From: Brachybacterium sp. UMB0905
GTDB taxonomy: Bacteria > Actinomycetota > Actinomycetes > Actinomycetales > Dermabacteraceae
Assembly: GCF_002871795.1 (NCBI RefSeq)
Contig: NZ_PNHL01000011.1
Coordinates: 1 to 64,000 of the forward strand
Length of the DNA: 64,000 nt
Direction: 5' to 3'
Shown here one piece after another: positions 51,967-60,724 of this stretch. Positions within the stretch are counted from its first letter, which is position 1. Every line of letters starts with the position of its first letter. Under the pieces are notes generated by a model. That model worked only from the letters and a program-made list of their open reading frames with translations. It did not search any database and was not told the origin of the DNA. Position numbers and translations under genes: made by a program.

Positions 51967-54570
51967 TCAGCCCCGGCGCCGCGTGGTGCGGGCGGTGGCT
52001 GGCGCTGTCCAGGGGTCCTCGGGCCACGGGTGCTTGGGGTAGCGGCCGCGCATCTCCTTGCGCACCTGCTGGTAGGGGCCGTCCCAAAAGGACCGCAGGT
52101 CATCAGTGACAGCAAGGGGCCGACCGGCGGGGGAGAGCAGGTGGAACAGCACCGGCACCCGCCCGCCCACCAGGCGCGGGGTCTCCGCCAGCCCGAACAG
52201 CTCCTGCAGCTTCGCCGCCACGACGCAGCGGCCCGTCGGATCCTCCGGGTCCGGGTACTGAATCCGTGCGGTCCGCCCCGAGGGCACCGGCAGCCGCTCC
52301 GGCACCAGCTCATCGAGGGCCGATGCCTCCGGCCAGGGCAGCAGCAGCCGCAGACCCCCGGTCACATCCACGGCGGCGAGGTTCGTGCTCCGGGCCCCGA
52401 GCTGCGGGGCGAGCCAGACCTCCAGCTGCTCCAGCAGCGCCGCCTCATCCATCGCCGGCCACGGTGCCCCGAGCTCTCGGTGCAGCAGTGCGAGCCGCGC
52501 CCGCAGCGTCGCGGCCGACTCCTTCCAGGTGAGGGCCGCAAGCCCCTGCTCACGCACCGCCGCGAGCACCGCCTCGCGCGCATCATCGCCCTGGACCCGC
52601 ACGGGCGTGGAGGCCAGCTCGATCGCGCCGAGCCGCCGCAGCTGCCGCACCCGTACCGCACCGCCCTCCAGACGCGCCGAGCGCTCCTCGACGAGCAACC
52701 CGGCCCCAAGCGCGAGCGCATCGGCCTCCGCCAGGGGTGCGGCGGCCCGCAGCACCGCCCCGGTCCCATCCGCCGCCCGCCCCCGAGCGCGCTGCACCTC
52801 CCAGGCCACGAGCCACTCACAACCCAGCAGCCCACTGCCCTCCGGCAGGGCCGCCCGCGTCCCCGAGGCCAGCAGATAGGAGCGCGAACCCTCCCCAGTG
52901 CGGCGCGCGATCCGCTCCGGCCGGGCAAGCGCGAGCACCGCCCCGACCTGCTCCGCGTCCGTCGAGGCCGTGATCTCTGCCGCGGCGGTGGCCGCTGCGG
53001 TTTTCCCAGCGGTGATGTCGCTGCGCTCCCCGCGCCGCGACGTGACCAGGCGGCCCAGGCGGTCCCGCTCCCGTCGCCACCGCGGCGCCCCCGGGGCGCG
53101 GCCCGCCCGCAGATCCGCGAGCAGCCGCGGCAGGTCCGCGCCCGGCGGCCGATGGTCATCGGATACCGCCGCGACCACCTCGGCAGCCTGTCGCGCTGCC
53201 TGCGGGCCTGGCAGGGATGCGGCGCCGTCGGCCAGGGCCCGCGCCTCCCGCACCCCGATCGGCATCCGCGCCACCGCCTGCCCGGCGGGCGTCGGCCGCC
53301 CCTGCTCATCGACCAGCCCAAGGGCGCGCAGCGTTTCCTCTGCCGCGAGGATCTCCGCGGCCGGCGGGGCGGTCAGCAGCGTGAGGCATTCCCCGCGCGG
53401 CGTGCCCCAGCAGGCCAGCTGCAGCGCCGCATCGGTGAGGTCCGCGGCGGTGATCTCCGGCGGCGCCTGCGCAGGCATCCCCGCAAGCTCCGCCTCGCTG
53501 AACACGCGCACCGCCCGGCCGGGGCCGAGCCGCGCCGCCCGCCCGGCCCGCTGCGCCACCGCGGCTTCCGACGCACTCACCGTGACCAGGCCCGACATGT
53601 CCCGCCCGCGATCGCGCCGCACCTCACGCGAGAGCCCCGCATCGACCACCAGGTGCACGCCCGGCACCGTCAGGGAGCTCTCCGCAATTGCCGTGGATAC
53701 CACGATCCGCGGCCGCTCCCCGGGCTGCCGTCCGGCCGTCGCGCGGTCCTGCTGCGCCGCCGGCAGCCGACCATGCAGCGCGAGGACCTCCACCCCGTCG
53801 CCGACGAGCCCACGCAGACGGGCCACGGTCTCATCGACCTCCCGTCCCCCGGGCACGAACACGAGCGCATCGGACCCGTCCGCGCTGCGGTGCGCGCTCG
53901 CCGTCACCCGCGCCAGGTGATCCAGGTACTCGCCGCGCACGCCGCGCTCATCCAGCCGCGGCCCGGGCGCCGGGGCGTGCTCGATCGAGAGGGGATGCAG
54001 GGCGCTTGGCACCTCGACGATCGCCGCGCCCTCCAGCACGGCCGCGACCGCGGCGGCGTCGAGCGTCGCGGACATCGCCCCCACCAGGAGATCTTCGCGC
54101 AGCTGCTGGGCCTCGGCGAGCATGCCCAGCAGCAGATCGGTCTCGAGCGACCGCTCATGCACCTCATCCAGCAGCACCGCCCCCACGCCGGGCAGCTCCG
54201 GATTGGCCAGCAGCCGCCGCAGCAGCACCCCCGGCGTCAGCATCTCCACGCGGGTGGAGCCGCTCACCTCCCGCTGCCCGCGCACGGTGAAACCCACCGG
54301 CCCGCCCAGCGCACTCCCGTCCAGGGTGGCCAGCCGACGGGCCGCCGCCCGCACCGCCACCCGCCGCGGCTGCGTGACCAGCGTGGTGCCCTCGACGAGA
54401 TTCGCCACCAGCGGCGGCACGAGCGTGGTCTTGCCGGTGCCGGGCGGGGCGGTGACCACCATCGCGCCCCGGCGCGCCGCCTCCTCCAGCTGCGCCTGCT
54501 GCGTCCCGACGGGCAGTCCCGCTCCGATCCGAGCGAGGTCGAAACGGTGCGGGGCGGCGGCAGCAGGCAT
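51967..54570 (-). CDS. hrpB: ATP-dependent helicase HrpB
   Basis: 867 residues. DEAH-type motifs: VVTAPPGTGKTTLVPPL (I), TQPRRVAVRAAA (Ia), VLLDEVHERSLETD (II), GAMSATLDAAA (III), and QRAGRAARLGPGRAVR (VI). The C-terminal HrpB-specific domain ends in QQVRKEMRGRYPKHPWPEDP. Predicted RNA/DNA helicase; in bacteria HrpB has few proven roles. I prefer the ATG at 54570: CATGAT on the minus strand ends 7 nt upstream. An ATG at 54582 lies upstream of that point. Confidence 0.95.
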   Translation of the reverse strand: MPAAAAPHRFDLARIGAGLPVGTQQAQLEEAARRGAMVVTAPPGTGKTTLVPPLVANLVEGTTLVTQPRRVAVRAAARRLATLDGSALGGPVGFTVRGQREVSGSTRVEMLTPGVLLRRLLANPELPGVGAVLLDEVHERSLETDLLLGMLAEAQQLREDLLVGAMSATLDAAAVAAVLEGAAIVEVPSALHPLSIEHAPAPGPRLDERGVRGEYLDHLARVTASAHRSADGSDALVFVPGGREVDETVARLRGLVGDGVEVLALHGRLPAAQQDRATAGRQPGERPRIVVSTAIAESSLTVPGVHLVVDAGLSREVRRDRGRDMSGLVTVSASEAAVAQRAGRAARLGPGRAVRVFSEAELAGMPAQAPPEITAADLTDAALQLACWGTPRGECLTLLTAPPAAEILAAEETLRALGLVDEQGRPTPAGQAVARMPIGVREARALADGAASLPGPQAARQAAEVVAAVSDDHRPPGADLPRLLADLRAGRAPGAPRWRRERDRLGRLVTSRRGERSDITAGKTAAATAAAEITASTDAEQVGAVLALARPERIARRTGEGSRSYLLASGTRAALPEGSGLLGCEWLVAWEVQRARGRAADGTGAVLRAAAPLAEADALALGAGLLVEERSARLEGGAVRVRQLRRLGAIELASTPVRVQGDDAREAVLAAVREQGLAALTWKESAATLRARLALLHRELGAPWPAMDEAALLEQLEVWLAPQLGARSTNLAAVDVTGGLRLLLPWPEASALDELVPERLPVPSGRTARIQYPDPEDPTGRCVVAAKLQELFGLAETPRLVGGRVPVLFHLLSPAGRPLAVTDDLRSFWDGPYQQVRKEMRGRYPKHPWPEDPWTAPATARTTRRRG

Positions 54571-54770
54571 GTGCTCCATCATGCCTGCGCCCGGCGCCCC
54601 CGTCGGCCCCGGCCCTCGCTCGCCAGCCCCGTCGGCCCCATCCGCCCCTCACCCCGATCACGTCCTCGTTCACACCCGCGTTCACTCGCGGGCCACCGGG
54701 GCGCCGCGGATCATTCACACCGATCTGGTGAGATCCCGCAGGCCCATCCCACCCCCGTGAAGGAGAACCC

Positions 54771-57230
54771 ATGCGCTCCCTGCCCGCCCTGTCGCGCCGT
54801 GCCGGCGCCCTGCTGATCGCCGGCGCGCTGTCCGCGCCGCTGGCCGCCGCGGTGGTCGGCGCCGCCCCGGCCCAGGCCGCCGACACGGACGTGGTGATCT
54901 CCGAGGTGGAGTCCTCCGACCCCGACGGCGGGGAGGACTGGGTGGAGCTGCAGAACACCGGCACTGAGCCGGTGGACGTCTCCGGCTGGTACCTCAAGGA
55001 CGACAACGACGACCGCACCTGGCAGATCCCCGCCGGGACCGTCATCGAGCCCGGCGCCTTCCTCGTGCTCGACCACGAGAAGGCCGTGCCGGGCGGGTTC
55101 GACTTCGGCCTGGGCGGCGAGGATGCGGCCCGCCTGTTCGCCGCCGACGGCACCACGCTGATCGACGAGATCACCTGGACCGAGCACGCCCCCACCACGT
55201 ACATCCGGATCGACGGCGAGGTGGTCGCCTCCGCCGAGCCCACCAAGGGCGCCGAGAACTCCGGGCCCTACGAGGCGCCCAAGGCGCCCGGCGACCACCC
55301 CGATGCCGGCACCATCCGGGTCACCGAGGCGGTCTCCGAGGGGGATGACTGGGTGGAGATCATGAATGTCTCCGACCGCGAGGTGGACCTCTCCGGCTGG
55401 TACCTGCTGGATGAGAAGGACCTCCCCAACGAGACCCCGCACGTGCTGCCCGCCGGCACGACCCTCGCCCCCGGGGAGATCCTGCAGATCACCGGCATGC
55501 CCTTCGGCCTCGGCAAGGGCGATCAGGCCCGCCTGTTCACCGATAACGGCTACCTCATGGACGGTCTGGCCTGGCCGGAGGGCACGCACGCCGCCCCCTC
55601 CTGGCAGCTGTGCGGCCCCGAGGGCACGGCGGGCATGAGCCACGTGGCGACCCCAGGCGCCCCGAACGCCTGCGGCGATGTGGTCATCACGGAGACGAAC
55701 TCCAAGGGCGATGACTTCGTGGAGCTCACCAATCTCGGCGAGCAGCCGGCGGACCTCTCGGGCCATCGCATCCTCGATGACGACGACGAGCACGTGTTCA
55801 CGATCCCCGAGGGCACCGTGCTGCAGCCCGGCGAGATCCTCCTGATCACCGGGGATGAGCTGGGCTTCGGTCTGGGCGGCGAGGACATGGTGCGCCTGCA
55901 GGACCCGAGCGGCGAGCTGCTGGGCCAGGTCGCCTGGAGCGAGCATGTGCTGCCCTCGAACGCGCTGTGCGACGGCGTCTACGGGCCCTCCGGCGCCGCG
56001 ACCCCCGGTGCACAGAACGACTGCGGTCCGGGCGAGGGTGACCTCGAGACGACTCCGCTGCCCACCGATGGGAACGTCATCGCGGCCGATGACCCCTCCG
56101 AGTGGGGTGAGGACCTGTCGGGCCTGGATCTGCAGATCCTCGAGGACGGCACCCAGGTGCTGTGGGCCGTGAACAATGACGCCGGGCAGATTTCCCGCCT
56201 CGAGCGCGACGGCGAGGGCATCTGGCGCCAGAGCGAGGGCTGGCCCACCGGGGGCAAGCTCACCCGCTTCGCCGACGGCGCCGGCACCCCCGACGGGGAG
56301 GGCATCTCCGTGGGCACCGACGGGCTGATCTACGTTTCCGCCGAGCGGGACAACGACACCAAGGGCACCAGCCGCAATACGATCCTTGCCTTCGATGCGA
56401 GCAGCAGCGAGCAGGAGCTCGTGGCCGTCTCCGAGTGGAACCTCACCGAGGTGCTGCCGACCACGTCGGCCAACGGCGGCCTCGAGGGCATCGAGATGGT
56501 GGGCCCCGAGGCGATGGCGAACCTGGGGGTAGAGGTCCCGGCCGCGCAGGCTTACGCCTTCGTGGTGCTCGAGGACACCGGTGACGTGTATGCCCTGGCG
56601 CTGCAGGCCGATGGGTCCGCGGAGCTGCTCGCCACCCTTCCCTCGCCGCTCGATGGCCTGATGGCGCTGGACTACGACGCGGCCAGCAACACCCTGTGGG
56701 CCTTCGGCGATGAGGCGGTGCAGGGCATGTCGGTGCAGTACAACCTCGGCGCCAAGACCGTCGAGGCCGGTCCGGTGCTGGAGCGCGCAGAGGGTATGCC
56801 CGAGCAGTTCGCGAACGAGGGTGTGGCCCTCGAGCCGACGGATGTGTGCACCGAAGGGGTGCGCATGGCCTGGTTCGCCGATGACGCGGATACCGACGGC
56901 ACGAACCTGCGCGGCATCGGCCTGCTGGATGAGCGCTGCGATGCCGGCAGCGCCCCCGAGGAGGAGCAGCCCGGCGAGGAGAAGCCGGACGACGAGACCC
57001 CGGGCGAGGAGGATGCGGCCGATGAGGATTCCGCCGATGACGAGTCCGGAGCCGTAATCGAAGTCGGCACCGGCGGCAGCGCCCCGTCGGGCACGAGCCC
57101 GTCCGGCAGCACCGCGACCGGTGCCCGGCCGCTCGCCCGCACCGGTCTGGAGGCGGGTGCGCTCGCCGCGGCCGCCGCGGGCCTGGGCCTGCTGGGCACC
57201 TGGCTGGTGCGCCGCTCCCGCCGCGCCTGA
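54771..57230 (+). CDS. Cell-wall-anchored lamin-tail-domain surface protein
   Basis: 819 residues. Sec signal peptide with cleavage after APAQA (residue 36). Three lamin-tail (LTD) domains follow, each with a pattern like DWVELQNTGTEPVDVSGWYL (about residues 40-165, 178-300 and 302-425). Residues 435-710 form a propeller-like region with GTPDGEGISVGTDGLIYVSAE and GGLEGIEMV, similar to phytase/esterase-like domains. An acidic Glu/Asp/Pro linker leads to LARTG (788-792), a membrane helix and RRSRRA. That is a sorting signal for a class E sortase. AAGGAG precedes the ATG. Possibly binds or hydrolyses a surface substrate; unproven. Confidence 0.88.
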   Translation: MRSLPALSRRAGALLIAGALSAPLAAAVVGAAPAQAADTDVVISEVESSDPDGGEDWVELQNTGTEPVDVSGWYLKDDNDDRTWQIPAGTVIEPGAFLVLDHEKAVPGGFDFGLGGEDAARLFAADGTTLIDEITWTEHAPTTYIRIDGEVVASAEPTKGAENSGPYEAPKAPGDHPDAGTIRVTEAVSEGDDWVEIMNVSDREVDLSGWYLLDEKDLPNETPHVLPAGTTLAPGEILQITGMPFGLGKGDQARLFTDNGYLMDGLAWPEGTHAAPSWQLCGPEGTAGMSHVATPGAPNACGDVVITETNSKGDDFVELTNLGEQPADLSGHRILDDDDEHVFTIPEGTVLQPGEILLITGDELGFGLGGEDMVRLQDPSGELLGQVAWSEHVLPSNALCDGVYGPSGAATPGAQNDCGPGEGDLETTPLPTDGNVIAADDPSEWGEDLSGLDLQILEDGTQVLWAVNNDAGQISRLERDGEGIWRQSEGWPTGGKLTRFADGAGTPDGEGISVGTDGLIYVSAERDNDTKGTSRNTILAFDASSSEQELVAVSEWNLTEVLPTTSANGGLEGIEMVGPEAMANLGVEVPAAQAYAFVVLEDTGDVYALALQADGSAELLATLPSPLDGLMALDYDAASNTLWAFGDEAVQGMSVQYNLGAKTVEAGPVLERAEGMPEQFANEGVALEPTDVCTEGVRMAWFADDADTDGTNLRGIGLLDERCDAGSAPEEEQPGEEKPDDETPGEEDAADEDSADDESGAVIEVGTGGSAPSGTSPSGSTATGARPLARTGLEAGALAAAAAGLGLLGTWLVRRSRRA

Positions 57231-57236
57231 GCCGCA

Positions 57237-57265
57237 GCCGCACCGGGGCGCGTCCCCGGTGCGGC
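57237..57265 (+). terminator. Hairpin terminator of the surface-protein gene
   Basis: GCCGCACCGGGG, loop CGCGT, CCCCGGTGCGGC: a perfect 12-bp stem starting 6 nt after the stop codon. A short CTAG follows in place of a T-run. Confidence 0.75.
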
Positions 57266-57334
57266 TAGTCGCCATCGGTGACGTCGCGGTGCAGCCGATT
57301 CTAGTGATGCAGGCGGTTCAGCCGACCCGTCGGT

Positions 57335-57865
57335 TCAGTCGATGAGGTCGAACTCGACCTGCTCGGTGTCCGCGCACACGCTGGTCACCGACAGGGTCCA
57401 CAGGTCGATCGTGACGGTCTCCCCGAGGGTGATCGGCTCGACCTCACGCGGCTCCCCATCGCCGATGGTGGCCTCCAGCAGCGCGCGATCATCCTCGATG
57501 TCGACGACCGTCACCGTGAGGGTCTCCCCGGCGCGTTCGGGCAGGCCGGGCTCTGCGGTGTCACCCACGGAGGCGAAGAAGGCGCCCTCACCGGAGCAGG
57601 CCGCGGGTGCCTCGAAGTCCTCGGGTGCGGGGGTGATGGGGTAGGGATCCTGCGGCAGGGCGACCGAGCTCTCCCCGCCGCCATCGGAGGTATCGTCCGC
57701 CTCACCGCCGGCATCGGAAGCACCCCCGGCATCTGAGGCTGCGGCGGGATCCTCCGCCGGGGACGGTTCCTCGCCGCCGGTGCAGGCGGTGCCCAGCAGG
57801 GTCAGGGCGAACAGTGCGCCGGCCAGGCGGGCACGGGCGGGACGGGAAGTGGGCAGCGCGCTCAC
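57335..57865 (-). CDS. Lipoprotein with Gly/Ser/Asp-rich linker
   Basis: 176 residues from a GTG at 57865, preceded by GAGGAT. Signal ARARLAGALFALTLLGTAC with lipobox Cys at about 25. A linker of Asp, Gly, Ala and Ser (DAGGASDAGGEADD) leads to a small beta-rich domain with two Cys (APAACSGEGAFFASVGD and SVTSVCADTEQVEF) that may form a disulfide. Extracellular; function unknown. A frame extending much further upstream is open but lacks signals. Confidence 0.72.
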   Translation of the reverse strand: MSALPTSRPARARLAGALFALTLLGTACTGGEEPSPAEDPAAASDAGGASDAGGEADDTSDGGGESSVALPQDPYPITPAPEDFEAPAACSGEGAFFASVGDTAEPGLPERAGETLTVTVVDIEDDRALLEATIGDGEPREVEPITLGETVTIDLWTLSVTSVCADTEQVEFDLID

Positions 57866-58013
57866 GGGCAGATCCTCACGTCGACGGGCGCGAACGGGCC
57901 CACGGTAGTCGATTGGTCCGGGTGCCCTCGGCCACCGCCCGGCGGACGCAGGCGCCCGGGCATGCCACCATGCTGGGGACACCGGCAGGGCCACAGCAGC
58001 GGAGGGAAGGCAC

Positions 58014-58811
58014 ATGGCAGCAACCCCACCCCGCCCGAGCCCGCGCGATCTCGCCGGCCGCATCGACCCCGCTCGCCGCGTCACCCCCGTCGACTACACC
58101 GCCGTGCCACGGCCGGGCAGCGCGGAGCCGCAGAACACCCCCGAGAAGGCGCCCGCCCCGTCCACCCCGTCGGGCCCGCTGCCGCGGCGCTCCCCGTCGG
58201 GCCCGTTGCCGCGACGCCGGGCTCGCACGATCGAGCTGCCGCGCCGCGCTCCATCGGCCCCCTCAGAGGCGCTGGTGACCCTGGACGCCGACGATCCGCG
58301 GCCGGTGCCGCGCCCGCTGCGGATCGACGACGGTGAGATCCGTGTGGTGGGCATCCAGACGCTCGAGCGGGAGCAGGTGGTGCTCACGGTCGCCGACCCG
58401 GAGGACGCCTGGAGCGCCGATGCCGGGGCCAGCGACCACTTCCTGCGCGGCCCCCTCGTGGTGCAGGTGCGGCGCGTGGACAACGCCGTGATCGGCGCGT
58501 TCTCTCGCGCCTATGCGCTGTCGGTACGGCCGACGGAGGTGGAGCGCAGCCTCGCGATCGCGGAGGATGCGGCCGGGCGCTCCGCCCGTGGGGGCCGCGG
58601 CACCCGCCATCCCACAAGTCGACGTGAGCTGCTGGAGCGCATGGAGCAGGCGGGGTTCGTGGTCCGTGCCGGGTCCACCCATGGCCGTGTCACCCACCCG
58701 GAGCATCCGGGGCTGTTCGTGCCCTTCGCCTCCACCCCGTCGGACCGTCGCTTCACCCGCCACGCGGTCGCGCAGATCCGTCGCGTATTCGGCATCGACC
58801 TGCGGCACTGA
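58014..58811 (+). CDS. Hypothetical protein with a HicA-like C-terminal segment
   Basis: 265 residues. The first 95 are Pro/Arg-rich with a repeated SGPLPRR unit. A strand-rich middle follows (RVVGIQTLEREQVVLTVADPE). The last 60 residues, RRELLERMEQAGFVVRAGST to FTRHAVAQIRRVFGIDL, match the order of HicA mRNA-interferase-type double-stranded-RNA-binding folds: helix, GF, GS-H, a strand, then a final helix. No HicB partner is adjacent, and the likeness is by eye only. GGAGG lies 10 nt before the ATG. Confidence 0.6.
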   Translation: MAATPPRPSPRDLAGRIDPARRVTPVDYTAVPRPGSAEPQNTPEKAPAPSTPSGPLPRRSPSGPLPRRRARTIELPRRAPSAPSEALVTLDADDPRPVPRPLRIDDGEIRVVGIQTLEREQVVLTVADPEDAWSADAGASDHFLRGPLVVQVRRVDNAVIGAFSRAYALSVRPTEVERSLAIAEDAAGRSARGGRGTRHPTSRRELLERMEQAGFVVRAGSTHGRVTHPEHPGLFVPFASTPSDRRFTRHAVAQIRRVFGIDLRH

Positions 58812-58885
58812 CCGGGCCTGCGGCGCTGACCGGTCCCGTCGCGTTGACCGGGCCGACCCCGAACACCGGCCCTGAACAGGAAAGT

Positions 58886-58913
58886 GCCCCGGCTCGTCCC
58901 CACGAGCCGGGGC
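58886..58913 (+). terminator. Rho-independent-like terminator
   Basis: GCCCCGGCTCGT, loop CCCC, ACGAGCCGGGGC: a perfect 12-bp stem followed by CATCCCTTTCCC. It ends the 58014-58811 transcript. Confidence 0.75.
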
Positions 58914-58989
58914 CATCCCTTTCCCCCGCGTCCCGGATCAGCGGAGCCTGCTCCTCCTCAGTCAGCGGCTCCTCCGGTGACGCGTTGCC

Positions 58990-59009
58990 ACTAGTGAACC
59001 GGTGCTAGT
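58990..59009. repeat. Operator-like inverted repeat between convergent genes
   Basis: ACTAG, ten bases with a central CCGG, CTAGT. It is in the 286-nt interval between two gene ends, where no promoter is expected. CTAG is rare in this DNA, so two copies in 20 bp stand out. The rest of 58914-59097 holds no gene I can support. Confidence 0.4.
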
Positions 59010-59097
59010 TCGAAGATCACTGGGCCGCGCCTGGCGATTTGCTGAAAATCGTTCCCGGACGGTGGCGCGAATCCCGGGACGGGAGTGGAACCGCAGA

Positions 59098-59724
59098 TCA
59101 GGAACCTGCGGGGACCTTCACCGGGTTGCCGCCGGTACCCACCGGATCGGTCATCTCCACCTCGGCGACCGTGACCCCGCTCTCAGCATCCCCCACCAGA
59201 GTCACCGGCACGGAGTCTCCGGGGAGGATCTCCTGCTGCGGAGCGGTCACGTAGCTGACGTGCACGTCATTGCCGGAGGTGTCGTAGAACGCGAAGTCGG
59301 CGTCCGCCAGGTCGATGGTGTCGTCCAGATTGTTCGTGATCGTCAGCTCGAGGATGATGAAGGTGTCCAGCTGAGGCTTCTTCTCCTCGCCCTCGAACTC
59401 GAAGGTGGAGGCCGTGCGCGGCGTCGAGGACGACAGCGTCATCCCGGACTCTTCGGTGGTCGGATCCTCGGTGGGCTCATCGATCGGATCGTCCGTCGGA
59501 TCGTCCGTCGGATCGTCCGTCGGGTCCTCAATGGGTTCCTCGCTCGTGGTGGGGCCGGAGGTGGGATCCTCCGTGTCGCCGCTCTGGCCCAGGAACCACA
59601 CCCCGCCGCCGATCACGGCGATGAGCAGCGCCACCAGTGCCAGGCAGCCGCAGGCCAACCCGATGTACAGGCCAGTGCGGCTCTTCTTCGGCGGGGTGGG
59701 CGGCATCCCGTAGGGGTTGCTCAT
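59098..59724 (-). CDS. Membrane-anchored protein with DUF4352-like outer domain
   Basis: 208 residues. A short Pro-rich start, one membrane helix (YIGLACGCLALVALLIAVIG, residues 19-38), then a linker of repeated DPTD units (residues 55-85) from a 12-bp tandem DNA repeat near 59485-59525. The outer domain (ILELTITNNLDDTIDLADADF and DSVPVTLVGDAES) has the immunoglobulin-like strand pattern of DUF4352/TelA-associated domains. GGAGG lies 7 nt before the ATG at 59724. Its promoter carries the GGGGAG/CTCCCC palindrome shared with the WXG100 gene. Confidence 0.75.
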   Translation of the reverse strand: MSNPYGMPPTPPKKSRTGLYIGLACGCLALVALLIAVIGGGVWFLGQSGDTEDPTSGPTTSEEPIEDPTDDPTDDPTDDPIDEPTEDPTTEESGMTLSSSTPRTASTFEFEGEEKKPQLDTFIILELTITNNLDDTIDLADADFAFYDTSGNDVHVSYVTAPQQEILPGDSVPVTLVGDAESGVTVAEVEMTDPVGTGGNPVKVPAGS

Positions 59725-59763
59725 GAGGGGTCCTCCATGCGATGTGAACGAACTGCTGGCCAC

Positions 59764-59807
59764 ACGCTATACCGCCTCATGCAGCCGTGCGATGGGGAGG
59801 ACTCCCC
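59764..59807 (-). promoter_or_regulatory. Shared-palindrome promoter, copy 1
   Basis: Read on the minus strand: GGGGAG-TC-CTCCCCAT (59807-59792), 22 nt, then TAGCGT (59769-59764) as the -10 box, then about 39 nt to the ATG at 59724. The same palindrome and the same 22-nt spacing occur before the WXG100 gene at 63300. The palindrome covers the place of the -35 box, so it is probably an activator or alternative sigma-factor site. Confidence 0.6.
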
Positions 59808-59873
59808 GCCGCGCATCGCCGACGATGTCTCGTGCCGGACAGTGGGATCAGCCCGGCAGGAGCCGAGAGCGGC

Positions 59874-60545
59874 TCAGGGGTGCCAGTCGACGTGCATCCC
59901 GGGGATCTGCGCATGCGTGCGTCCGCCGATGCCCCGGATCTCCTGGACCCCGAACTGCTGCGACCAGCGGGCCAGATGGGCCGGGCAGCCCGCGGCTTCC
60001 AAGCCGCGGTGCAGCTGCTCGGCGAGCACCTGTGCCTGCGGGGTGCTGAAGATGACGATCCCGCGCCCCGGCTGCGGTGGGCGCGGGATGGGACCGAGCC
60101 CTGTGCGCCGATCTGGCCCCACGAAGGTGACCGCGAGGTCGGCCCCGGGGGCGAGGTTCCAGTCGCTGCTGATCATGCGGGAGGTGCCACGGAAGGGCCG
60201 AATGTCATCGATCGAGGAGAACACGCGCAGCGACGCGGGATGGATCTCCGTGAACAGCGTCTCCCGCGGTGCCCCGCCCAGCAGCGACCGCCCCACCACC
60301 ACGCCACGCTCGTGCAGGTCCAGGAACGACGAACAGCTCCAGGCGAGGAACGCCACCGCAAAGATCCCGATGATCCCGCCGACGGGCACCGCGGCCCACA
60401 GCATCCACGGCAGCTCCCGCCAGATCCTCAGAACGATCGACATCGCGATGACGAGGGGCCCCAGCGAGAGGTACCACAGCATCGCGAGCACCGAGGGGGC
60501 GGTGCGGAAACGGTGCAGCCGCGCCCCGAGCACAGCAGCGGCCAT
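59874..60545 (-). CDS. Membrane protein, function unknown
   Basis: 223 residues. Two membrane helices at about 17-35 (VLAMLWYLSLGPLVIAMSIV) and 45-68 (PWMLWAAVPVGGIIGIFAVA), then a cytoplasmic domain with strands such as HERGVVVGRSLLGGAPRETLF and RPFRGTSRM, a pattern like bacterial PH domains. No Shine-Dalgarno before the ATG. A 29-codon frame ending 5 nt upstream (60551-60640) has one and may couple translation. Confidence 0.65.
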   Translation of the reverse strand: MAAAVLGARLHRFRTAPSVLAMLWYLSLGPLVIAMSIVLRIWRELPWMLWAAVPVGGIIGIFAVAFLAWSCSSFLDLHERGVVVGRSLLGGAPRETLFTEIHPASLRVFSSIDDIRPFRGTSRMISSDWNLAPGADLAVTFVGPDRRTGLGPIPRPPQPGRGIVIFSTPQAQVLAEQLHRGLEAAGCPAHLARWSQQFGVQEIRGIGGRTHAQIPGMHVDWHP

Positions 60546-60550
60546 CGTGG

Positions 60551-60640
60551 TCAGGCCCCGGCTGCGTCGTCGTGCAGGATCGAGGCCGCGCAGGCGAGCG
60601 TGCGTCGGGTCGCACGGGGAGCGGTGGGGCTGGTGGTCAT
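60551..60640 (-). CDS. Possible short upstream reading frame
   Basis: 29 codons, MTTSPTAPRATRRTLACAAS then ILHDDAAGA, with GGAGA 4 nt before the ATG. It ends 5 nt before the membrane-protein start, which lacks its own ribosome site, so it may serve as a leader that delivers ribosomes. No conserved feature is visible in the peptide. Confidence 0.3.
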   Translation of the reverse strand: MTTSPTAPRATRRTLACAASILHDDAAGA

Positions 60641-60724
60641 GAGGTCTCCGGGGTGGTGGCTGAGGCTGGCGGGGCGATGAGTTCCAGGATGTCAGGCCAG
60701 CAGAGTGGCGTCAGTGCCGCCCTC

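Noticed and set aside
54711..57275. An 854-codon open frame opposite the lamin-tail protein
   Set aside because: A shadow; its repeats are the complement of the LTD repeats, and it reads through the terminator hairpin.
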